Positions 45,401 through 54,664 of a stretch of 64,000 nucleotides of DNA are shown piece by piece. The position numbers and the translations under genes are program-made. How positions within the stretch are numbered: position 1 is the stretch's first letter; every line of letters begins with the position of its first letter. A model generated the notes under the pieces. That model was given only the letters and a program-made list of their open reading frames with translations. It searched no databases and was not told where the DNA came from. Source of the stretch: Marvania coccoides (lineage: Eukaryota; Chlorophyta; Trebouxiophyceae; Chlorellales; Chlorellaceae); assembly GCA_963854735.1 (NCBI GenBank), contig OY978100.1, forward strand, positions 2,046,001-2,110,000. The letters are read 5' to 3'.

Positions 45401-45623
45401 GGTGGCTCCCGAGGTGGTAGACCGCGCCAAAGACGTCATCGACTGCGCAGCAAAGGGCCAGCAGATGAGCCGGGCGGCGATGCCAGAGTTGGAAAGAAAG
45501 GGTACGGCGTTCAAGGTGCTGGCAGCCAGGCTGCTGGCACTGGACCTCCACGATGGCGGCAGCAGCAGCAAGGTGGAGGTGTGGCGGCTGCTGAGGGACG
45601 CTGCCGAGGCGGTGGACAGCTAG
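42496..45623 (+). CDS. MSH5: MutS homolog 5, meiotic crossover factor
   Basis: Five exons (42496-42630, 42728-43479, 43560-43894, 43988-44772, 44925-45623) give 901 residues, slightly long for MSH5 because of Gly/Ala-rich inserts (near 43150 and 43730). Exon 1 was found by phase and its MAESQTYG start. It lacks the mismatch-binding domain I Phe-X-Glu motif, as MSH4/5 do. It has the lever/clamp region (GLSVFGVLNRCITPPGRKML, RPLVD), Walker A GPNASGKS at 640-647, SAFLIDLSQVAAMLRLAT, and Walker B LLIIDEFGKGT near 715, followed by LLTTHFTEVL. FGKGT in place of the FGRGT usual in MSH2/3/6 fits MSH5. It works with MSH4 as a sliding clamp that stabilises crossover intermediates. Convergent with PSME3IP1, 243 bases apart. 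Confidence 0.92.
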
Positions 45624-45866
45624 GGAGGCGGAAATGAAAAAATACGAATTGGCGGAGCATATATCAACATACCAACGCGTAGAAGGAAGATGAATCATTT
45701 TTTTCGACCCCCGTAGTGCAATTTCGGCAGCGCAAAACTTGGGTTTCGTCTTCAATCATACTGAAAAAGACAGCACACGCTCCGTCACCAGTCATCATTC
45801 TAACACCTTGACGGAACAGAAAATGCTACGAAATTTTAAATTTTATAAATGATTCAAGCGAAAATT

Positions 45867-46852
45867 TCAGTACCCTTGGCTGTCACTGTCGCTGCCGTAG
45901 TCTCCTAGCAACCCCGCCAACCCACCGCCGCTGCCTTCGCTGCCAGACCCGCCCTGTGGTTCTGGCTTCTGCCGCTTTGCCTCCACCGAATCTTCATATT
46001 TAACCACAGCAGGGGCTTTGCGCACGATGGCTTTGATGCGAGGCTTCACTGCCGCAATGCCGCTGGCCCCTCTACTACCTGCTGCTGCTGGCGCTGGCTT
46101 TTTGGCAGCAGTTTCCGCTGTTGCTGGGTAAATCCCTCCTGCCGTTGCGCGCTCCTCCTCTTCTGCGGCTCTCGCTTTGGCTTTGGCCTCTTCTTGCGCC
46201 TGCAACGCCTGGTGAAAAGCGTCGAGCTCTGCTCTCTCCTCTTCAATCACTCTTCTGCGCTGGTCAGCCTCCGCATCCGCCACCCCGTCCAAAAATTTGA
46301 GCTCGTCGTCCTCCAACGGCCGATTCTTGCCGATTTTCATTTGTTTCCACCCCTCTTGAAATTTAGCCTCTTTTGCCTCCTTCTGCTCGCGCAAAATTTC
46401 AGCCAGGGGCTTGTCGGCGGCAACGGACCCGTCTTCCACGCGGCCCCTCCCCCCAGTGGCAGCCTTAATATCGGCCAGCTGCAGCAATGTGGAGGAAAAC
46501 GCGGTGAGCGTTTACAATTTAGTGACAGCGGCAGAGGAAATAAACCCTCGCCAGGCCTCACCTCTGTTTCGGATATGAACTTTTTGTTGCTCTTTAGGAA
46601 TGCCTGGGCTGCGTCAGACTCCAGCACCATCTTGCGACTCTCGTTGGGGAACACCGACTTGGTGTCCCGCCCAAGCACATCCTCAACAGCAAAATACTGC
46701 TCCTCCCTGCGTGCGCAGACAGTATATTTGATTTGTTTGGTTCGAAAGCAACATATTGAAGAGCAATTGATTGAAACAACATAATTTAATATAAAAAAAT
46801 GATCAAACCTTTCAATGCGAACGAGGCCTACGCGTCGCTGAGGGTCGCCCAT
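45867..46852 (-). CDS. PSME3IP1: PSME3IP1/NIP30 (FAM192A)-type protein
   Basis: Three exons (46852-46809, 46706-46562, 46478-45867) give 266 residues. The NIP30 domain pattern is visible: FISETE, KPLAEILREQKEAKEAKFQEGW, then RPLEDDELKFLDGV, followed by a charged coiled coil (EEERAELDAFHQALQAQEEA), basic Ala/Pro-rich linker and a C-terminal GLLGDYGSDSDS. In animals the family binds the PA28-gamma proteasome activator in the nucleus, and plants and algae carry homologs of unclear role. The start MGDPQRRVGLVRIER is 137 bases from the divergent MTFP1 start. Confidence 0.8.
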
Positions 46853-46989
46853 CTTGATCCCTGCTTGTTTATTATTTAATTGGTATAAACTTGTAATGCA
46901 CGAGGCAACCTCTTGTGCACCTCTTCTTTTCCCAAGTCAAACAGGTTGACCATTTTAAAGCCACTCCAATTTGTTTGGGGGAACTGAAA
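46853..46989. promoter_or_regulatory. Compact bidirectional promoter, PSME3IP1 / MTFP1
   Basis: Only 137 bases separate the two start codons, so the promoters must overlap. Confidence 0.5.
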
Positions 46990-48062
46990 ATGAAGGACAC
47001 CAAGGAGACGGACGTGTTCAGGGAGACGTGGTTGCGGTACACCGCCTTCGCCAGTGAGCCTTTAGCCTTGGGATTATCATTCAGCGGCCGCCCATTTCCT
47101 CAAAATTCCTTAATAGCTTCCACTTTTCTGGCCCACAGGCGACTTTGGGGAGGCGCTCAGACCTTTCCTGAGTAGAAGAGTGTACTTTGCCAGGTACCTG
47201 AGTAAAATTTACCCCAACAATTTCAAATTTCGAGCATCTGCCTCTGAACTGAATCTTAATCGTTCTGTGGGGCTGTAGTTATGGCATCGTAGCAGCGTAC
47301 GCCCTCGCTGACACCACTATCCGGGGTATGAACACGTACTGGAGGACTCAAAGGGCTCCCGCTGCTTGCAGCGTCGCCCTCCTGGCCCGCCGTGCCCCGA
47401 TGCTTGCAGAAGCCCCCGCCCCCAAGACCATCGCGATCGGTCCCGTGGCTGCCAAAGTGGCAGAATCTCTGCTTTGGCACAGCCTGGCCTCCCTGCTCAT
47501 CCCTGGCGTCATCATTAACAGGCAAGCGATTTTTTTGTTTATATTTTCACAGAGGCAACAGCCGGCGAGGAGACGCCGCTCGTTTTCTGCCCTGGGCGGA
47601 GTGGAATAGGTTTATATACCGCCGCAATTTGCCTTCTATCTCTCTCTCTCTCAAGCACGATATCCAATATTTTGCAGGACTGTGTGGGCCACGCGCAAGC
47701 TGGTTGCTTCCAACCCCAGGATTCCGCACTCGCTGCACCACGCACTGCCCTCGCTGGCTGGCCTGGCAGTGATCCCGCTGGTAGTGCCTCAAATCGACGA
47801 GGCGGTCACAAGGCGAGTTTTTTTGCCATTTGAACAGCGTTCGTAAAGTCACGCCTCCCACTATAACTATATCTTGGCAATAATGCTGCCGGCGCATTGT
47901 AGGTGGATGGATGGGAACATTCGGCCGTCACTGCCCCAAGCGATGCCGGCGAGCCCTGCAAGCTGCTCTCCCGCTGCTGCTGCCGCCCTCACTGCCTCCG
48001 CCCCCCCCACTGGCCGGCAGCTCATCAAAGGCACAGCAGCAGCCTCTACTACTGCACACTGA
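46990..48062 (+). CDS. MTFP1: Mitochondrial fission process protein 1 (MTP18)-like inner-membrane protein
   Basis: Five exons (46990-47053, 47139-47193, 47279-47521, 47678-47812, 47903-48062) give 218 residues. The MTP18 pattern is clear: RETWLRYTAFASDFGEALRP, VYFASYGIVAAYALADTT, SLLWHSLASLLIPGVIIN, AGLAVIPLVVPQIDEAV, and a final WMDGNIRPSLP. In animals it is an inner-membrane protein needed for mitochondrial fission. The C-terminal about 40 residues are Ala/Pro-rich and not part of the family. Two of its four introns start with GC (at 47522 and 47813); both are required to keep the frame and the family alignment. Confidence 0.85.
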
Positions 48063-48203
48063 TGCAAATGTACTACTATACGCGATTGAAATATTGACAA
48101 ACAAATTGTTACAGCGTTGAAAAAATATGTGGAATGAATCAGTTCTTAAGCCTCCGCATCTGCGCCAGCAGCATCTGCCCACACACACCATCGAGCTGCA
48201 TTT

Positions 48204-48574
48204 TTACTTGAGTTGAGCGAACATTTTGGGAGCAGCGCATGAATCCACGCATCTGCACAAAATTTTGGAAGATAGCACATTAATTAAATGCATTTTAATA
48301 AGGAAATATGCGTCGACGTCGGGGCATTTTAGTTCTCACCTCCAGTAGTCGAAGTATTGCCCTGTGCAGTGTTTCTCGCCTGTCTCGTCATCTTTAATTC
48401 GCTCCTGGCATCCCTGCAAATGCCATCAATGCATGAATTGTAAGCAAGCGTCAATGACAAATCACATCTCCAAGTGCGGAAACCCACTTGATATTCCAGC
48501 AGCGCCTTGATGCACGCGGGCTTGCAAGACTCCTCCACCTCGATTTGGGGGTTCACAGGCTCCTCGTCGGCCAT
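48204..48574 (-). CDS. QCR6: Cytochrome bc1 complex hinge protein (subunit 6/UQCRH)
   Basis: Three exons (48574-48488, 48413-48340, 48252-48204) give 69 residues, MADEEPVNPQIEVEESCKP onward. Six cysteines are at 17, 21, 31, 45, 55 and 59. C21-X9-C31 and C45-X9-C55 form the twin CX9C helical hairpin of the hinge protein, and HCTGQYFDYW is the family signature. It sits on the intermembrane-space side of complex III near cytochrome c1. Exons 2 and 3 were built from splice sites and the known family pattern. An upstream in-frame ATG at 48589 would add five residues (MSKRK). Confidence 0.93.
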
Positions 48575-49170
48575 TTTTCTTTTACTCAAAAGATGAAGGG
48601 CTGATTTTGCTTATGAACCGAACGCTATCGAGAATCGCCCCCCCGCGGAATTCAGTGCTGGGAGTTTATGTATATAATAAAATGAAGTGATGATTTTTCA
48701 GCTAGAATTTCTTGCGGAAATCTTTCTCGTCGAGCTTTTCTCTCTTCATCGTCCCTCCCACGCGACGATGGCTTATTAATTTGTTGATTATTGATACAAC
48801 ATCCATCCAGGGGATAATGTCTTTCTGGGTGGAAGAGAAGAGGCGAAACCATAAAATTGGTTTGTTTGATTTTGAAATCCTCCCAGAACTTCGATTTAAA
48901 TGAATGATGCAAAGTTCGAGGTGTTCTATTGTCTGTTTTTTTTTATGTTTCGAACATTTGGCGCAGCGCAGCTCAAGACTGGCGTTCTTGCAGAGCCACC
49001 TGTCCAGTCACCCACCGCCTTTGTTCTGCAGCCGCCTTCCACTCTTTTTTCCAGCGTGAAAGGTTCCCAGAGCGTATTGGCGCTGTCGTACAAACGTATT
49101 TGGAAAGAAATACAAATGTATACGTTTATTACCCATGCCTGCAGCAGAAATTTGAGCGACAGCCACCTCA

Positions 49171-49290
49171 TGTAGCTCAAGTATTGCTGCTGCCAGTAAC
49201 GAGCCGCAGTGAAATACGATTTTGGAATTAGTCACTGATTCAAATACAGTTATCAAGCCTGCGAGGCTGGCCTATTGTCATCAATGTACT
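49171..49290 (+). repeat. Direct repeat, left copy
   Basis: Matches 49996-50120 in the same orientation. The best block is CTGATTCAAA-x-TACAGTTA followed by GCCTGCGAGGCTGGCCTATTG and TCAT-x-x-TGTAC. Upstream, AGTAA-x-GA-x-CC-x-CAGT is also shared. Confidence 0.7.
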
Positions 49291-49473
49291 GTCGCCGCTT
49301 CCATGGCGTTCCCCCGCAGCAGCGTGAATCCCAGTCAGATGATTGAACAGAACGAAGCCCAGCTATGGCGATATCTGGCACCATCTGCATGTATCTGTTT
49401 CTAGGCACTTTTTCTATTTCTTTTAAATACAAATTTGGCAGCTTTTGCGGCCAACCCGTTAATATTTGGAGCG

Positions 49474-49742
49474 CGAAATCATGCGCGAAGAAGCTGCAGT
49501 GCCCAAAGACCGCATTGGCGGTGGCCCGCCTCAACTCAAAGAGAAGCATCAATTTCAAAATGATCTCTACCTCCTCGGACGCGGCCTTGCCTGCGGGAAA
49601 CGAGGTTTTCGTAGTAAGTATGAACTCAAAAGAGGAGCTGAGGCGGGCCACCACCAGCATCTGCGTAGCTACCTCCTCAGAGGGTTCGCGGTCAGCAATG
49701 AGTTCTTTGGGCACTACAGCTTCTTCGAGCATGATTTCGTGT
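49474..49742. repeat. Inverted repeat with CGAAATCATG-x-x-CGAAGAAGCT arms
   Basis: The plus strand at 49474-49520 and the minus strand at 49742-49697 share CGAAATCATG, CGAAGAAGCTG, AGTGCCCAAAGA and CATTG. A second matching block, GGTGGCCCGCCTCA, lies at 49520-49535 and, inverted, at about 49635-49650. The right arm is about 40 bases longer between the two blocks. Confidence 0.65.
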
Positions 49743-49832
49743 ACGTGGCAAATTAGCTTCCAGCTGGCTTTTTCGGGCGCCTACAGAACAGCTTTGAGGC
49801 CCATAACATCCCCGCCATAAAGCACTGATTTT

Positions 49833-49882
49833 CCAAGCGCTTCCAAGCGCATTCAGTGGTGGGGCGCTTTCCAGCGCTTGGT
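49833..49882. repeat. GC-rich imperfect hairpin
   Basis: CCAAGCGCTTCCAAGCGC is followed about 15 bases later by GCGCTTTCCAGCGCTTGG, giving arms of about 18 bases with few mismatches. More AGCGCTTG copies occur just downstream. Confidence 0.55.
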
Positions 49883-49995
49883 CATCTCAGCGCTTGCAAG
49901 TATTGCGGGGCGATGTGCTTGCAATTGTTATTGCTTGCATGCGCCCTCAAGCACTTGCCTCCATCAGAGACGGCGGCCGCAGCCGCCTGCTCAAA

Positions 49996-50120
49996 TAGCT
50001 AATGTATCGCCGCTGCCCTCGTAGTAATGAACCACAGTAAAAAATATGAAATGGGAAAGAACCGCTGATTCAAACTACAGTTAGCCTGCCTGCGAGGCTG
50101 GCCTATTGGCATCATGTACA
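49996..50120 (+). repeat. Direct repeat, right copy
   Basis: Partner of 49171-49290; distance between copies about 830 bases. Most alike across about 55 bases at 50066-50120. Confidence 0.7.
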
Positions 50121-50586
50121 GCCGATGCCGTACACATATTTTTCGTGAAAGAGTCAGCTGACTGGTTTTCAGAAATTTAAACAGTGCCACATGTGCACAG
50201 CAGCACAGCACCCGTCGCATATGCGTCTGGTGCAAAAAGAAGAAAACCCACCATGCATGGTATTACCATGGTTCTTATTATATGAAAAAAAGATTATTAT
50301 ACAAATTTTTTGTACGGCATATCGGCGACAAAATGCGTAAATTGCATCAATTCGACGTCTTTCTCATCTCTGTGTGCTGATTGTGCACGCCCGTATTCAT
50401 TCACGCAGCATTTTGAATTATAACGCAACGTTGCGTTATATAATAGTTAACTTTGAATCTCATTGTTAAAATCTCAAATATTTTTCAAACATAAAGAGAG
50501 TAGGGAGACCATTACACTTCAAAAGCAGCGTATCAGATTGATTTTTGTTCAAACTCTATAGAAAAATATCGAAAGCGGACTCCGCA

Positions 50587-52119
50587 ATGGAGGAGCAAGA
50601 CATGGAAAAGCCGCCGCTGACCGCTGAAGCTGCGACCACTGAAGGCCATACCGCCGCCAGCACACCGCTAGTCTTTGAGCGCTGGGTTCATGTCGATGAT
50701 GGAAATGAGGCAGAACGCCGCCAGCATCTTCCTCTGCCTCAGAGGCTGATTTCCCGCCTCTCCCCTCGCCTCCATGAGTTCTTCGACCCCTACGAGCACG
50801 GCACGTTCATCTGCCACTCTCGTGGGCGTCGAAAAAATCGACACATGGAATTTGAGCCAGATATGTCGTACTGGAAGCGCTTCGTTGTGGTGCCTCCGCT
50901 GCCGCGCCTGCTTGCATTTGACTACGACAGCATTAGCTGGCACGTCGCCGTCTGGTTCACCCTGGGATCGATCTGCTGGGTTGTCAACGGTGCGCAATGT
51001 GCTTGAGAAACTCGTTTCAAACTTGTTTACGAATTTTAAAACTGTTTGGAAATTTTACAATTATTCCGACAATGCTTGAAATCTTAATTCTATGTGCAGG
51101 GCAATACTTTATGTGGCCGCTGTCAGGTGACGCAAACGCCCATAAGAACGTCAACATCACAGGGTACAGTGCATTGGTGGGCGGGATGCTGTTTTGGGTG
51201 GGGGCGTCCCTCGCGGTGCTGGAGAGCTTGAACGAAACGAAGCCTGGGGACTACGGGATGGAGGTGCGTCACATGCTGCACGCTATTTCGCAGCAGCCGC
51301 GAGACGTGCAGCGCTTCGTGCATGCCAAGTTGAGGTCACAGTTGCACCTGGATATCGCCACACCTGACCGTGATTGCCACCGCCACGCTGTCTGTGAGAT
51401 GCGAAGCCTGGAGGGAGTTTCCAGCGGAAAACCCAAATGCGACAAAAGCACGAAGAAGTGGCGGTGGTGGGGCGTTGAGCCGTCCAGCATTGGGTGGTGG
51501 GCCAGCGTCATTCAGTTCGGGGGTGCCACCTGCTTCAGCGTGGCTGTGATCTCGGGCACGCCAGGTGTGCTGGCCGCCAGCCAGTGGCAGCTGCAGACGG
51601 CCCTGGTCTGGACCATGCAGGCAAGATTTTGTTACATGTTAAAGGAGTGAATATTCTGCAGTTTTATTCGACTCTTTTCCAAACTGCATTTCTTCGCAGG
51701 TGCTGGGGTCCATTGGATTCGTGCTCAGCTCTACGATGCTCATGTTGGAGGAGCAGCGGAGGTGGTTCTTGCCGGCTTTCGAACGCATAGGATGGCACTC
51801 AGCTGCGTGGAACTTTGTCGGCAGCATGGGATTCCTGCTGTCGGCGATATTCGGCTATCTAGCTGACTGGCAGGGGCAGGGCGTTGTGTGCTGCCAATTT
51901 TGGGGCACTGGGTTCAACACCTACTACGGCAGCTGGGCATTCCTCATATCCAGCGTGCTGCTGCTGATTGAGGTGCAGAACAAGCAGCCAACGTCTCTCA
52001 AGCAGTACTTCGACCGCATTGCTGCCTGGGTATCGGGGGCTGTGAGCTCATCGCACGAGCTGCTTGACGATGCGTCGTTTTGGAAGCGCGTGGTTAAAGT
52101 TGAAGACGGTGGAGTTTAG
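50587..52119 (+). CDS. Multi-pass membrane protein with YrhK-like repeats, function unknown
   Basis: Three exons (50587-50989, 51100-51620, 51700-52119) give 447 residues. After an acidic N-terminus (MEEQDMEK) and a soluble region (residues 30-105) come at least six hydrophobic helices. Several begin with a Trp and carry a small-residue core: WHVAVWFTLGSICWVVNG, SALVGGMLFWVGASLAVLE, GWWASVIQFGGATCFSVAV, LGSIGFVLSSTMLMLEE, AWNFVGSMGFLLSAIFGYL, GSWAFLISSVLLLIEVQ. The W...GS..F.....L..L repeat recalls YrhK-type domains of bacterial and fungal membrane proteins. Intron 2 (51621-51699) begins with GC (CAG|GCAAGA). Function unknown. Confidence 0.7.
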
Positions 52120-52420
52120 ACCGTGAATTCCTTTCTTTTTATCTTATTTCTATTATTTTTTATATTTAGCGATACTAATTACAATGCATCTTAAAGCACG
52201 TTTAGGATATAACACGCCATTTTAAATAACTGCAAAATATGGTATGCTCAAGCAAAAATGTGTTAAAATACGCCAACTTAATTCTCTAGTACTTTGCCTT
52301 GAAACCTTGAAACCTTGAAACCTTGAAACCTTGCACGTTTTCAACCCACATTCGTTCGCCATTCAACCGACCACAAACTGTGACCCTCGCATCCATTCAC
52401 CGGGGGCTTGCGCATTCCAC
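52120..52420. other. Gap between convergent genes, with octamer tandem repeat
   Basis: 301 bases. It contains the CCTTGAAA repeat at 52297-52333, otherwise the 3' UTRs of the membrane protein and GAD. Confidence 0.5.
52297..52333 (+). repeat. Tandem octamer (CCTTGAAA) about 4.6 copies
   Basis: Perfect copies in a row. Related single or double units occur at 37841-37863 (ACBP intron 3) and, on the other strand, at both ends of the inverted-repeat element (6459-6476 and 7008-7033). Confidence 0.85.
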
Positions 52421-54115
52421 TCAGCAGGGCTTGATGATGGCCGTCACGTCGCGCATGACCTGGGAGTCCAGCTTTGACAGCGCACGGCCCAGCAGCGACG
52501 ACGCCAGGCCACGCAGCTCTTCATTCGACACCGTGAAGTGAGCGTCCAGCCAGGCGATCGACTTTTCCAGGTCGGACATGACTTGGTCAGCCATGGTCAT
52601 GGAAAAGTCCTCGCGGATGGTGATGCGCATCACCTTGATGTCCTCAGCCCCCGGCGGCAGGGTGTAGGCGGGCAGCACCCAGCCGTAGATGCGCATGCGG
52701 TCCGCCACCTGAAACTCGTCGTAGGCGCGCTTGTGGGTGGAGCCATCCGGGCGGGTCTTGACGCTGAGCTTGAAAGCCACCAGCGGCACCCCCACGTCCT
52801 GGCTCACCACGTCAAAATGCTTGCTGGCTTCAATGCCGGCGCGCACGCGAGCTGAGATCCCTGCCAGGTTGCTCATGATCTTGGTGTACCCATCGCGGCC
52901 AAGGCGCAGGAGCTGGTAGTACTGGGCGATCACCTGGGAGGCGCCGCGGGAGAAGTTGAGCGTTATGCTGCGCTCCACGGTGCCCAAGTAGTTGGCTGCA
53001 GTGTTGCAAACGATGCAAAATATAGATGAAAAATAGGCAATGGCGTGCCCAACAATTTGTGTATAAAAGGAGAACTCACTGTAAAACACCATGCTCTCGG
53101 GCAAATGATCGGCGTCGCGCCAGATGGCCCAGCCGAGCCCAGGGAAGACTAGGCCGTACTTGTGGCCCGAGATGTTGATCGACGCAACGTTGGGCAGGCG
53201 GAAGTCGAAGATGGTGTCGGGGTAGATGAAGGGAGCAACAAAAGCCCCAGAGGCGCCGTCCACGTGGATCTTGATGTCCCACCCATCGTTGGCCTCGTTC
53301 AGCTTCTCCACAGCTGCGTCAATGCCAGCCACGTCTTCGAACTCGCCTGTGTAGGTGGACCCCAGCACGGCCACCACGCCGATGGTGTTTTCGTCGCATT
53401 TCTCAGCCAACAGCTCGGGAGTGGCGGCGTAGCGTCCCTCCTCCGCCAGCACGTACCGGGCCTCCACGTCCCAGTACCTGCAGAATTTCTCCCAGCAGAC
53501 GTGCACCTGGGAGCCCATGACGAGGTTTGGGGAGGAGGTGTCCAGTCCGGCGGCCTGGAGAAGCAAGAAATAGTTTAAATTGCATCTCATAAGAAAAAAG
53601 TAGGCACGAAATTATTAAAATTGCCTCAAAAAAAAACAACGAACCCCGGCACTTTGTCGCATTCATAAACGGCCACTAACCTTGCGGCGCTCCACCCAGC
53701 GTTTCTTCAGCGCCAGCCCGCCCAGCATGATGGCCTCGCTGGATCCCACGCTGGCTGTGCCAATGGCGTCGCCCACGCCGTTCTCATCGACAGCAGGGGA
53801 GTGGTAGAGGGTGGCCAGCATGCTGACGCAGCGGTTGGCCATGGTTTGGCAGCTGGGGTACTCGTCGGCGTCCACGAAGTTGACGTCCAGAGACTCAGCC
53901 ATCAGCTCACGCACCTCTGGCTCCATCCAGGTCGTCACAAAACTGGCCAAGTTGAGATTGGGGCGGGCGTCCAGGGTGCGCAGGTCCCTGATCACCTGAG
54001 ACACCACGTTGGGCGGGATGCCGCTGTCCGGCATGCGGGATTTTGGAATTGGCTCAGCCATATACCGAGAGGCAAAAGTGCTGTCTATGTGCACAACATC
54101 CTTGTTGTCCGCCAT
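52421..54115 (-). CDS. GAD: Glutamate decarboxylase (PLP-dependent)
   Basis: Three exons (54115-53681, 53554-53080, 52995-52421) give 494 residues from MADNKDVVH. Plant GAD landmarks are ASRYMAEPIPKSRMPD, LNLASFVTTWMEPE, TASVGSSEAIMLGGLALK, the PLP lysine at 277 in SINISGHKYG, and NFSRGASQVIAQYY. It turns glutamate into GABA and CO2, consuming a proton. The C-terminus (SKLDSQVMRDVTAIIKPC) lacks the Trp- and Lys-rich calmodulin-binding tail of land-plant GADs, so calcium control is unlikely. An upstream in-frame ATG at 54205 would add 30 residues; the family's usual start favours 54115. Next gene upstream on the same strand is the GABA aminotransferase. Confidence 0.95.
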
Positions 54116-54664
54116 TGTTGTTGTCGCGAGCTGGGTGTGCAAAGGGCTTCCGAGAATGTAGTGATCTTGGCTCGGTCGTCCCAAAGTTGACTCGAAAACT
54201 GCCACGCACGCGTAATATACTAGAGCTTTGGTTAAATTGGCGATTTAATACGTTTGCGAAAGGGGTTTGTATTAAAACCCGCAAACACGGCGATGATTAT
54301 ATTTGTAGAAAGAATTTCGTTGGAATAATTGTAGTACGCCGCCCCCGAGGAAATCGAGCGCCGTTTTTCTTTCTTTTCACATGGCATGGAGCGCTTGCAT
54401 GCACAGCATGGGCCGCAAGTTTCATTTGGGGGGGTGGGGGGGTGGGGGGGGGTGGGGGGGGGTCAGAACAGAATATCGGACTCCGCAGCGGCCCGAGCAA
54501 GGCTCGCCACCCGCCAAGGCCTGTTGCCGCACCGCAGCTGCTGCTCATTCTCCATCTCCAGGTCTCCATTCAGTGTAAACTTTGAGATTAAAATCATAAA
54601 ACCATTACGAAACGTATTGCATTTTCCCCCCATCTGGTCATCGTTTATATATATTTATTTACTA
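54116..54664. other. GAD upstream region with G-run cluster
   Basis: 549 bases between GAD start and the GABA-T stop. It has a run of four G-tracts (6 to 8 G each, spaced by single T) at 54426-54463, which could form a G-quadruplex on the plus strand. No gene seen. Confidence 0.6.

Larger units (their letters stand above)
48575..50586. other. 2-kb gene-less, repeat-containing region
   Basis: No supported gene. It holds a direct repeat (49171-49290 and 49996-50120), an inverted repeat (49474-49550 and 49618-49742), and a GC-rich hairpin (49833-49882). The 159-residue open frame at 49253-49732 is created by the inverted repeat and matches nothing I recognise. The region looks like decayed mobile or duplicated DNA. 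Confidence 0.6.

Noticed and set aside
49253..49732. 159-codon minus-strand frame as a gene
   Set aside because: Spans both arms of an inverted repeat and lacks any family signal or splice support.
52297..52333. Octamer array as interstitial telomere
   Set aside because: CCTTGAAA does not match the TTTAGGG-type repeats known for green algae.
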